DNA of 64,000 nucleotides from positions 868,001-932,000 of the forward strand of contig NZ_FTMA01000001.1 of NCBI RefSeq assembly GCF_900155985.1, read 5' to 3'. A program made the translations under genes and the position numbers. Shown piece by piece: positions 19,066 to 26,770 of this stretch (positions are counted from its first letter, which is position 1; each line of letters begins with the position of its first letter). Origin of the DNA: Maribacter ulvicola (lineage in GTDB: Bacteria; Bacteroidota; Bacteroidia; Flavobacteriales; Flavobacteriaceae). The notes under the pieces were generated by a model that did not search any database, had not been told where the DNA came from, and worked only from the letters and a program-made list of their open reading frames with translations.

Positions 19066-20007
19066 CTACATTAAGAACTTAGAAGAAATAGAGTTATTGT
19101 TGTGTACTCTATCCATTACTTCGGCAAATAGATTGGCACAACTTAATACCCTTACTTTGTCACTCTTTAATTCGATCGGAATAGAATCTGTAACGATTAG
19201 TTCCGTTAATTTTGAGTTCTCAATTTTTTCGTATGCGTTACCAGATAATAATCCGTGTGTAGTAATTGCCCTAACGCTAATAGCGCCACGCTCCATCATT
19301 AAATCTGCAGCTTTTGTCAATGTTCCGGCCGTATCTACCATGTCATCTACAAGCACAACATTTTTTCCTTCTACATCACCAATTAACTCCATGTATGAAA
19401 TTACATTGGCTACGGCTCTTTGCTTGTAACACACTACTACGTCACAATCTAAGGCTTTAGAATAAGCGTAGGCTCTTTTTGAACCTCCCATATCAGGAGA
19501 AGCTATAGTTAAATTTTTTAATCCTAAATTTTTTAAATAGGGTAAAAACAAGGTGGACGCAAATAAATGGTCTACTGGTTTTTCAAAGAAGCCTTGAATT
19601 TGGTCTGCATGAAGATCCATGGTGATAATTCTGGTAGCACCGGCAGTTTCTAACATTTTAGCAACAAGTTTTGCTGCAATTGGTACTCTAGGCTTATCCT
19701 TTCTGTCTTGTCTTGCCCAACCAAAATAGGGCATGACCGCTGTAATATGACGTGCAGATGCTCTTTTTGCGGCATCTATCATCAGTAGCATTTCCATTAA
19801 ATTTTCTGGACCAGGGTGTGTAGAGCCAATGATAAAAATTCGTGTTCCACGAATAGATTCTTCAAAAGATGGTTGAAACTCTCCGTCGCTATACCTTGAA
19901 AATAAAACGTTTCCTAGTTCCGTGCCATATGCTTTGGCAATTTTTTCTCCTAAGACTTTACTTTGGGTACAAGCAAATATTTTTGGTTGTGGAACTTGGT
20001 ATGACAT
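19066..20007 (-). CDS. prs: Ribose-phosphate pyrophosphokinase
   Basis: Makes PRPP from ribose 5-phosphate and ATP for nucleotide, His and Trp synthesis. Motifs: FSRYSDGEFQPSFEESIRG, the catalytic loop with YFGWARQDRKDKPR, and the PRPP-binding VVLVDDMVDTAGTL. I place the start at Met (20007, MSYQVPQPKIFACTQS), which fits family length. The frame stays open upstream to a codon at 20079, but those 24 residues are not conserved. First gene of prs-rplY-pth. Confidence 0.94.
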   Translation of the reverse strand: MSYQVPQPKIFACTQSKVLGEKIAKAYGTELGNVLFSRYSDGEFQPSFEESIRGTRIFIIGSTHPGPENLMEMLLMIDAAKRASARHITAVMPYFGWARQDRKDKPRVPIAAKLVAKMLETAGATRIITMDLHADQIQGFFEKPVDHLFASTLFLPYLKNLGLKNLTIASPDMGGSKRAYAYSKALDCDVVVCYKQRAVANVISYMELIGDVEGKNVVLVDDMVDTAGTLTKAADLMMERGAISVRAITTHGLLSGNAYEKIENSKLTELIVTDSIPIELKSDKVRVLSCANLFAEVMDRVHNNNSISSKFLM

Positions 20008-20150
20008 GTCTTTATATATTGTTTTCCAAACAGTTGCTTCTTTAAATTTGTAGAAGCCCTTGTTTTTAAGGAGGTGCAAATTTAAAAATTAAATTTGGTT
20101 GATAATGCATAAATGTTGATATTTTTAGTGGTAGAAACAAAAATATTATT

Positions 20151-20158
20151 TAATTTTG
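20151..20158 (+). promoter_or_regulatory. Possible -7 element of the tRNA-Leu promoter
   Basis: TAATTTTG matches the Bacteroidota -7 consensus TAnnTTTG and lies 44 nt before the first tRNA-Leu sequence. No convincing -33 TTTG partner at the expected spacing was found. Confidence 0.4.
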
Positions 20159-20201
20159 CAGTCCTGTTTTAAAAGGGAGCCAGTTTTTATCTGGTACATA
20201 T

Positions 20202-20251
20202 GCTCGAGTGGCGGAACTGGTAGACGCGCTGGATTCAAAATCCAGATTTGA
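20202..20251 (+). pseudogene. Truncated tRNA-Leu (5' half only)
   Basis: The sequence has a tRNA-Leu 5' acceptor strand (GCTCGAG), a D-arm and a complete anticodon stem-loop with CAA, and then stops within the variable arm: no T-arm and no 3' acceptor strand follow. Eight bases later an intact tRNA-Leu begins. It cannot fold as a tRNA. It may be a remnant of the resident gene cut by an integration, or of recombination between tandem copies. Confidence 0.75.
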
Positions 20252-20259
20252 AATTTAAT

Positions 20260-20339
20260 GCCTCGGTGGCGGAATTGGTAGACGCGCCGGATTCAAAATC
20301 CGGTTCTAACGAGTGCGGGTTCGATTCCCGCCCGAGGTA
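20260..20339 (+). tRNA. tRNA-Leu (CAA anticodon)
   Basis: Acceptor strands GCCTCGG (20260-20266) and CCGAGGT (20332-20338, with a G-U closing pair) and discriminator A20339. Anticodon stem CCGGA/TCCGG enclosing TTCAAAA, so CAA (reads UUG codons). Extended variable arm of class II. T-arm GCGGG-TTCGATT-CCCGC. CCA is not encoded. It marks the left border of the mobile element. Confidence 0.93.
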
Positions 20340-20343
20340 CGAG

Positions 20344-20376
20344 AAAAAAGCTTAGATGAAAATCTAGGCTTTTTTT
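20344..20376 (+). terminator. Terminator after tRNA-Leu
   Basis: Stem AAAAAGCTTAGAT with ATCTAGGCTTTTT (one G-U pair), loop GAAA, ending in a T-run (20370-20376). It lies 4 nt past the tRNA. Confidence 0.8.
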
Positions 20377-20400
20377 ACGTTCAAAAACAGCATTTTTTGA

Positions 20401-20426
20401 CCTCGGGTACAACATAGGTACAACAT
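20401..20426. other. Direct repeats at the presumed left end of the mobile element
   Basis: Two copies of GGTACAACAT (20406-20415 and 20417-20426), 11 bp apart, lie 66 bp downstream of tRNA-Leu. The preceding CCTCGGG is an inverted copy of the tRNA 3' end (CCCGAGG, 20331-20337). Short direct repeats next to a tRNA end are typical arm-type binding sites of tyrosine recombinases. No integrase gene is in the window, so this is inference. The rest of the gap 20427-20609 shows nothing I recognise. Confidence 0.4.
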
Positions 20427-20609
20427 TTTACTGTTTTGCTAATCAAAATAAAGATTATCATTATTTACCATTAAAAACAGTCAATAGCTATTATTTCAGT
20501 AGTTCTTCCATAGATTTTGAGTTATAAGTCCTAGATATTCAGTCTGTTTTGATTCAACGATCTACGAATTAAATTACTGTTAAACTCAATAAAAATTGTT
20601 AAATTTTCG

Positions 20610-20617
20610 TATTTTTG
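20610..20617 (+). promoter_or_regulatory. Possible -7 promoter element of the HYC_CC_PP gene
   Basis: TATTTTTG matches TAnnTTTG and ends 5 nt before the ATG at 20623. Transcription would begin at or a few bases from the start codon, giving an essentially leaderless mRNA. It is the first gene of the metal cargo. Confidence 0.4.
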
Positions 20618-20622
20618 CACCA

Positions 20623-21042
20623 ATGAAAAAAGTATTTCAAAAAATAATATCAATCTCAATGGCGTTCGTAGTGTTATTCTCTACGATGTCATTTACCATT
20701 GATATGCATTATTGTGGAGATACTATGGTCGATTATTCTTTCTTTCATAATGTAGAGACTTGTGGAATGGAAAAAGAGCAAGTTGCATCGACTTGTGAAA
20801 ATCCAGAAATGAAAAAGAAATCTTGTTGTTCAGATGAACAAATTATCATTGAGGGACAAGAAGATTTAAAAAATAACTTCACCACACTCACATTTGAGCA
20901 ACAAGTTTTTGTTGCATCATTTGTTTATTCGTACATCAACCTTTTTGAAGGAACGGCATCAGAAGAAGTTCCTTATAAAGATTATCCACCACCATTTGTC
21001 AAACGGGATGTGCAAGTCTTGCACCAGACCTTCTTAATTTGA
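20623..21042 (+). CDS. HYC_CC_PP family protein
   Basis: 139 residues from the ATG at 20623; the frame is open to a TTG at 20596, but the ATG restores a normal signal peptide (MKKVFQKIISISMAFVVLF). Family marks: MHYCGDTMVD after the signal, a CxxxxEMKKKSCCSDE cluster in the middle, and a C-terminal YPPPF. The family is Bacteroidota-specific, exported, and regularly sits before copper/heavy-metal efflux genes. The Cys/His content suggests metal binding. The biochemical role is unknown. Confidence 0.8.
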   Translation: MKKVFQKIISISMAFVVLFSTMSFTIDMHYCGDTMVDYSFFHNVETCGMEKEQVASTCENPEMKKKSCCSDEQIIIEGQEDLKNNFTTLTFEQQVFVASFVYSYINLFEGTASEEVPYKDYPPPFVKRDVQVLHQTFLI

Positions 21043-21063
21043 TTTATTAAACATTCGTGATTC

Positions 21064-21089
21064 GCCCTTCGATAACTATCGACTAGGGC
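21064..21089. other. Hairpin between the HYC_CC_PP gene and cusA
   Basis: Nested inverted repeat: outer arms GCCCT / AGGGC, inner perfect arms TCGATA / TATCGA around a 2-nt loop, with a 2-nt bulge. No U-tract follows, so it is more likely a processing or attenuation structure than a terminator. Confidence 0.4.
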
Positions 21090-21161
21090 TCAATTTGTTG
21101 TATTTGCTTTTCTGTGTTTCAGGATTTCAAATCATTCGTAAATGTTTAATTATCAAAGTAT

Positions 21162-24100
21162 ATGCTTAATAAAGCTATCAAATTTCTTATCGAGAACAAG
21201 CTCGTTGCAGTTCTAATGTTATCCCTATTTGTAGGTTGGGGCATTGTCAATGCACCATTTGGATGGGATACGGGTTTTCTACCTTCTAATCCTGTAGCGG
21301 TTGACGCTATTCCAGACATTGGGGAGAACCAACAAATCGTATTTACTAAATGGGATGGGCGTTCACCGCAAGATATTGAAGACCAAATCACCTACCCGTT
21401 AACCACTTCCTTATTAGGTATTCCTGGTGTAAAAACCATTCGTAGTTCATCTATGTTCGGGTTTTCTAGCATTTATATCATTTTTGAAGAAGACGTAGAA
21501 TTCTACTGGTCTCGGAGTCGTATTCTGGAAAAACTCAACTCGCTTCCTGCCAATTTGTTACCGCAAGGAGTAAATCCTGCATTGGGTCCCGATGCCACGG
21601 GATTAGGGCAAATATATTGGTACACCTTAGAAGGTCGTGATGAAAAAGGTAATGTTACTGGTGGTTGGGATTTACAAGAATTACGTAGTATTCAAGATTA
21701 CTATGTGAAATATGCCTTGTCCGGTGCAAGTGGTGTTTCGGAAGTAGCTTCTATTGGTGGTTATGTTCAGGAATATCAGGTGGATGTTGACCCAGAAAAA
21801 ATGCGTCAGTACAATATCAATCTAGGGCAGGTTGTACAGGCTGTAAAAGAAAGTAATCAGGATATTGGTGCACAGACGCTAGAAATCAATCAAGCCGAGT
21901 ATTTGATACGTGGTTTGGGTTATGTAAAATCCATTGCGGATTTAGAAAATGCTGTAGTCTCTTCTGAAAATTTTACGTCGCTACGGATAAAGGATATAGC
22001 AAATGTTTCACTTGGACCAGCAACGAGACGTGGAATTTTAGATAAGGAAGGTGCGGAAGTTGTTGGTGGTGTAGTCGTAGCTCGCTACGGCGCAAACCCT
22101 ATGGAAGTCATTAATAATGTAAAGGAACAGATTGCAGAACTTTCATCGGGTTTACCCAGCAAAGTTTTGACAGACGGTCGCACTTCACAAGTAACCATTG
22201 TTCCTTTTTATGACCGCACAGAGCTTATACAAGAAACGCTGCATACCCTAAACGAAGCCCTTACCCTTGAAATTCTGATTACCATTTTGGTCATCATCGT
22301 TATGGTGTTCAATCTACGAGCATCCATTCTAATTTCCGGATTATTACCTGTTGCCGTGTTAATGGTATTCATCACTATGAAGCTCTTTAATGTCGATGCT
22401 AATATTGTGGCACTTTCCGGTATTGCTATAGCCATAGGGACTATGGTCGATGTTGGGGTTATCCTCGCTGAAAATATGATACGGCATATAGAGGATGAAA
22501 AGTTACGCTTTAAGGCAGATGGAATTGAATACACTACAAACGAAATTGTCTATAATGCTACTGCCGAAGTTTCGGGAGCTATTTTAACCGCCGTTCTAAC
22601 GACCATCATAAGTTTTATACCTGTATTTACGCTAATTGGCGCCGAAGGAAAATTATTCAGACCCTTGGCATTTACCAAAACCATGGCGCTCACGGCTGCA
22701 TTAGTCATTGCACTTTTCTTGATACCACCATTTGCTGCTTATTTGTTCAGAAAAACAAATATTCGAGAACGTTCTAAATACCTTCTAAACGGTTTACTAA
22801 TCCTACTCGGGATTACGGCGATGGTATATGGCTATTGGTTAGGAATGGTATTAATAGCTTTTGGAACGGTTGCGCTATTAAGTGTAAGAAAAATTATAAC
22901 GGCAAAAAGAGCGAATCTAATTCATATTATTATTTCGTGTATAGCCATCGTATTTCTTCTTGCCGAATACTGGCGACCGCTTGGTTTTGACCGAAGTATT
23001 CTAATGAATTTGATTTTTGTAGCGATTATCTGCTTTGGATTACTGGGTGTGTTTTCAATTTTTCAACGGTATTATGACAACATTCTGCGCTGGGCACTTC
23101 AAAACCGATTATTGTTTTTAATTATCCCTGCTACGGTTCTGATTTTAGGAGTGGTTATCATGCGCAATACTGGAAAAGAATTTATGCCAGCGCTCAATGA
23201 AGGTTCTTTCTTATTAATGCCTACCTCTCTACCGCACTCAGGAGTTGAAGAAAATAAGCGGGTATTACAACAGTTGGATATGGCGGTAGCCACTATTCCC
23301 GAAATAGAAACGGTGGTAGGTAAAGCAGGACGCACAGAATCAGCACTTGATCCTGCGCCGCTATCGATGTATGAAAATATGATTCAGTATAAGTCCGAAT
23401 ATATGCGGAACGATGCAGGAGAGCGACAACGCTATCAAATGAACGATGATGGCTTATTTGTACTGAAAAACGGAAAATTCATCATCAACCCCAATAATGA
23501 AATTAATGATGATGCAAACTATGATGTTTCACAACTTAAAACTACAGCAACCAATAACCATTTAATTCCTGATACTGATGGCGAATACTACCGCAACTGG
23601 CGACCAGAAATAAAAAATCCTGATGATATCTGGAATGAAATTGTGAAGGTCACCAAATTTCCAGGAGTAACTTCCGCGCCCAAACTTCAACCTATAGAAA
23701 CACGTCTTGTTATGCTACAGACGGGCATGCGAGCACCTATGGGAATTAAGGTAAAAGGGCCCGACTTAAAAACCATAGAAGCCTTTGGTTTGCAATTGGA
23801 GGAACTATTAAAAAAATCCAAAGGTGTAAAAGAACAAGCCGTATTTGCCGACAGAATCGTTGGCAAACCTTATTTGTTAATCGATATCAATCGAGAACAA
23901 TTAGCCCGATATGGTATATCGATTATGGATGTGCAAGAAGTGCTTCAAGTAGCTGTTGGCGGTATGCAACTTACCCAAACTGTGGAAGGTAGAGAGCGAT
24001 ATGGAGTTCGCGTACGGTATCCTAGAGAATTACGAGGCAATCCATACGACCTTAAAAATATTTATGTGCCTGTAGAAAAAGGCAGTCCTGTGCCTTTGGG

Positions 24101-24914
24101 TGAACTCGTGAATATTCGTTACGAGCAAGGCCCACAAGTGATTAAAAGTGAGGATACTTTCTTAATAGGTTACGTTTTATTCGATAAGCTCGACGGTTTC
24201 GCAGAGGTCGATGTGGTAGAAAGTGCCCAAGCCTTAATCAAACAAAATATAGCAAACGGTGATTTAATAGTGCCTAAAGGAATAAGCTATCGTTTTACAG
24301 GTACCTATGAAAATCAATTACGAGCTGAAAAAACACTTTCTGTGGTAATTCCGATGGCACTTGCCATTATATTCTTGATTCTATATTTCCAGTTTAAATC
24401 TGTCAGCACATCGCTTATGGTATTTTCAGGAATTGCTATAGCCTTTGGTGGTGGTTTTATTATGATTTGGTTATATGGACAGGACTGGTTCTTCAATTTT
24501 AATCTTTTCGGAGAAAATATGCGAGACCTGTTCAATATGAAAACTATCAATTTAAGTGTAGCGGTTTGGGTCGGTTTTATAGCCCTATTCGGCATTGCTA
24601 CAGATGATGGCGTGGTAATGGCCACCTACCTCACGCAGACTTTTGATAGGGAAAAGCCAACAGACAAAAAGGGAATCCGATTGGCAACGCTTGAAGCCGC
24701 TGGTAAGCGAATACGCCCTTGCCTAATGACTACCGTTACCACCATTCTCGCCTTGTTGCCCATACTTACTTCTACTGGAAAAGGAAGTGATATTATGATT
24801 CCGATGGCGATTCCCATTTTCGGAGGTATGATTATCGATGTTACATCTTACTTCTTATTGCCTGTGTTATTTAGTTGGAGAGAAGAATTTAAACTTAAAA
24901 GAGCGAGCAAATGA
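21162..24914 (+). CDS. cusA: CusA/CzcA-family heavy-metal RND efflux pump
   Basis: 1250 residues, the inner-membrane proton/metal antiporter of a tripartite pump. Typical HME-RND features: N-terminal helix then DIGENQQIVFTKWDGRSPQDIEDQ, the TM4 charged motif GIAIAIGTMVDVGVILAEN with Asp and Glu, and TM10 FGIATDDGVVMATYL. Periplasmic stretches are Met-rich around 660-780, and overall similarity is closest to CusA/SilA (Cu+/Ag+). The family moves metal from periplasm and cytoplasm through an adaptor to TolC. The next gene (TolC) overlaps by 4 nt; the adaptor lies 10 kb downstream at 34755. Confidence 0.93.
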   Translation: MLNKAIKFLIENKLVAVLMLSLFVGWGIVNAPFGWDTGFLPSNPVAVDAIPDIGENQQIVFTKWDGRSPQDIEDQITYPLTTSLLGIPGVKTIRSSSMFGFSSIYIIFEEDVEFYWSRSRILEKLNSLPANLLPQGVNPALGPDATGLGQIYWYTLEGRDEKGNVTGGWDLQELRSIQDYYVKYALSGASGVSEVASIGGYVQEYQVDVDPEKMRQYNINLGQVVQAVKESNQDIGAQTLEINQAEYLIRGLGYVKSIADLENAVVSSENFTSLRIKDIANVSLGPATRRGILDKEGAEVVGGVVVARYGANPMEVINNVKEQIAELSSGLPSKVLTDGRTSQVTIVPFYDRTELIQETLHTLNEALTLEILITILVIIVMVFNLRASILISGLLPVAVLMVFITMKLFNVDANIVALSGIAIAIGTMVDVGVILAENMIRHIEDEKLRFKADGIEYTTNEIVYNATAEVSGAILTAVLTTIISFIPVFTLIGAEGKLFRPLAFTKTMALTAALVIALFLIPPFAAYLFRKTNIRERSKYLLNGLLILLGITAMVYGYWLGMVLIAFGTVALLSVRKIITAKRANLIHIIISCIAIVFLLAEYWRPLGFDRSILMNLIFVAIICFGLLGVFSIFQRYYDNILRWALQNRLLFLIIPATVLILGVVIMRNTGKEFMPALNEGSFLLMPTSLPHSGVEENKRVLQQLDMAVATIPEIETVVGKAGRTESALDPAPLSMYENMIQYKSEYMRNDAGERQRYQMNDDGLFVLKNGKFIINPNNEINDDANYDVSQLKTTATNNHLIPDTDGEYYRNWRPEIKNPDDIWNEIVKVTKFPGVTSAPKLQPIETRLVMLQTGMRAPMGIKVKGPDLKTIEAFGLQLEELLKKSKGVKEQAVFADRIVGKPYLLIDINREQLARYGISIMDVQEVLQVAVGGMQLTQTVEGRERYGVRVRYPRELRGNPYDLKNIYVPVEKGSPVPLGELVNIRYEQGPQVIKSEDTFLIGYVLFDKLDGFAEVDVVESAQALIKQNIANGDLIVPKGISYRFTGTYENQLRAEKTLSVVIPMALAIIFLILYFQFKSVSTSLMVFSGIAIAFGGGFIMIWLYGQDWFFNFNLFGENMRDLFNMKTINLSVAVWVGFIALFGIATDDGVVMATYLTQTFDREKPTDKKGIRLATLEAAGKRIRPCLMTTVTTILALLPILTSTGKGSDIMIPMAIPIFGGMIIDVTSYFLLPVLFSWREEFKLKRASK

Positions 24915-26128
24915 AAAATATAAAATTGATAATCTGTCTTTTGTTTGTGTCCGCTTTGGCTAATGCACAACAGTTACAATCCTTTATACAGGAAGCTGAA
25001 GGTAATAGCCCAGAGATACAAGCGTACAACCTACGTCATCACATAGCTGAAGAAAAAGTGAACGAAGCGGATTGGATTCCGAATACTCTTATTAGTGCTG
25101 GCTATTTTGTAAGCGAGACCGAAACTAGAACGGGTGCACAACGTGCTCGTTTTTCGGTATCGCAAATGTTACCTTGGTTTGGTACCATTACAGCTAGAGA
25201 AAATTACGCGAGTTCAATAGCTAATGCCGAATATGTAGAAATCGTAATCGCCAAGCGTAAACTAGCACTTTCCGTCTCTCAATCGTACTACAGCCTATAT
25301 ACAATTAAGGCAAAACAAAAAGTGCTTGACGAGAATATAGAGCTACTTAAGACCTATGAAAAATTGGCACTTACTTCCGTAGAAGTTGGCAAAGCTTCAG
25401 CGGTAGATGTGTTGCGATTGCAGATTAGACAAAACGAATTGCAGCAACAAAAAGAGGTGCTGGAGGAAACCTATTTGGGAGAGCAAACTTCCTTCAACAA
25501 GTTGCTGAATCGAGATGGAAATACAGGTGTAACCATTCTCGAAGCATTGATGTTGCCCAGCGAAGACATCTTTTACGATGAAAATAACCTATCACTTAAT
25601 CCAGAGTTGCTTAAATATGACAAACTCTATGAATCCATAGCACAATCAGAACTGTTGAATCAAGCCGAAAGCAATCCTATGATTGGTTTTGGATTGAATT
25701 ATTTGCCAGTTTCTGAGCGTCCCGATATGAATTTTAGTGATAATGGGAAGGATATTTTAATGCCGATGGTTTCGGTCTCTATCCCCATTTTCAATAAGCA
25801 GTACGATTCTAGAAGCAAGCAAAACGAATTGAAACAGTTAGAAATCAACGCTCAAAAAGAGAATCGATTGAATGTTTTAGAATCCGCTTTCGCGAAAGCG
25901 CAATCGCAACGTAATCAATCCAGAATAGCATACAATACACAAGCTAAAAATTTAAAGCAAGCTAAAGATGCTGAGCAAATTCTTATTAAAAACTATCAAA
26001 CAGGCACTATCGATTTTAACGATGTACTGGATATACAGGAGCTTCAACTCAAATTTGAGTTGAATCAGGTGGAATCCATACAAATGTATTACATACAATC
26101 TGCACTGATTAATTACCTAATTAACTAA
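24911..26128 (+). CDS. TolC-family outer-membrane efflux channel
   Basis: 405 residues with a signal peptide (1-20, ANAQ). The two structural repeats are alpha-helical coiled-coil segments rich in Gln/Leu/Ala (about 95-190 and 300-400). It is shorter than canonical TolC, as is usual for Bacteroidota CusC-like proteins. It forms the outer-membrane exit for the CusA pump. Its ATG overlaps the cusA stop (ATGA), so translation is coupled. Confidence 0.9.
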   Translation: MKNIKLIICLLFVSALANAQQLQSFIQEAEGNSPEIQAYNLRHHIAEEKVNEADWIPNTLISAGYFVSETETRTGAQRARFSVSQMLPWFGTITARENYASSIANAEYVEIVIAKRKLALSVSQSYYSLYTIKAKQKVLDENIELLKTYEKLALTSVEVGKASAVDVLRLQIRQNELQQQKEVLEETYLGEQTSFNKLLNRDGNTGVTILEALMLPSEDIFYDENNLSLNPELLKYDKLYESIAQSELLNQAESNPMIGFGLNYLPVSERPDMNFSDNGKDILMPMVSVSIPIFNKQYDSRSKQNELKQLEINAQKENRLNVLESAFAKAQSQRNQSRIAYNTQAKNLKQAKDAEQILIKNYQTGTIDFNDVLDIQELQLKFELNQVESIQMYYIQSALINYLIN

Positions 26129-26131
26129 CCG

Positions 26132-26698
26132 ATGGAAAAGAAATTATTCATAAAAAATATGGTGTGTAATCGCTGTATTAAAGCAATTCAGAGGGATGTT
26201 GAAATATTAGGTATTCAATTAAAGCATATTCAATTAGGCTCTATAATCTATGAAGAGAGATCTAAAGATGATTTTAATAATATAAAAACGATTTTAGAAA
26301 ATAATGGTTTTGAAATTCTACTTGCTCAAGACCAGCAACTAGTAGAACAAATTAAAATTGAACTCATCAAGTTACTGCAAAAACTGCCTTTACAATTGGA
26401 AAAAACTCTCTCTAAATATTTAGAAAGCACGATGAGTATCGAGTACTCAAAAATCAGTAAGATTTTTTCATTTAATGAAAGTATAACTATAGAAAAATAC
26501 TTTATCAAGTTAAAAATAGAAAAAGTAAAAGAGTTGATACAATTACAAGAAAACAACTTTACAGAAATTTCACAACTACTTGATTATAGCAATGTCAATC
26601 ATTTAAGTAGGCTATTTAAGAATGAAACTGGTATGAGTTTAACGGAATATAAGAATAGTCAAAAAAGCATAAGAAACGCCTTAGACCAAATTAGGTAG
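26132..26698 (+). CDS. HMA-like metal-binding domain fused to an AraC-type DNA-binding domain
   Basis: 188 residues. The N-terminal ~70 residues look like a small ferredoxin-fold HMA domain with MVCNRCIKAI (Cys12-x-x-Cys15 metal site). The C-terminal ~100 residues are a two-helix-turn-helix AraC/XylS domain with EISQLLDYSNVNHLSRLFK and the end motif FKNETGMSLTEYK. Function inferred: a metal-responsive activator sensing Cu/Ag through the CxxC. It sits 3 nt after tolC and before the multicopper oxidase. No CusRS-type two-component pair occurs in the cargo, so this may be its sole regulator. Confidence 0.78.
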   Translation: MEKKLFIKNMVCNRCIKAIQRDVEILGIQLKHIQLGSIIYEERSKDDFNNIKTILENNGFEILLAQDQQLVEQIKIELIKLLQKLPLQLEKTLSKYLESTMSIEYSKISKIFSFNESITIEKYFIKLKIEKVKELIQLQENNFTEISQLLDYSNVNHLSRLFKNETGMSLTEYKNSQKSIRNALDQIR

Positions 26699-26770
26699 AT
26701 AAGAACCATAATTGTGATACAAAAAGCTTTAAATCAAGAGTAATTTCGTGTCTACAAAATAAAAGCTAAA

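Noticed and set aside
20364-20426. 20-codon minus-strand frame through the repeats after tRNA-Leu, considered as an integrase remnant
   Set aside because: It overlaps the tRNA terminator, has a stop codon just upstream, and shows no recombinase motif.
20596-20622. Upstream TTG start for the HYC_CC_PP protein
   Set aside because: It would place non-conserved residues before a normal signal peptide and overlaps the likely promoter; the ATG at 20623 is better.
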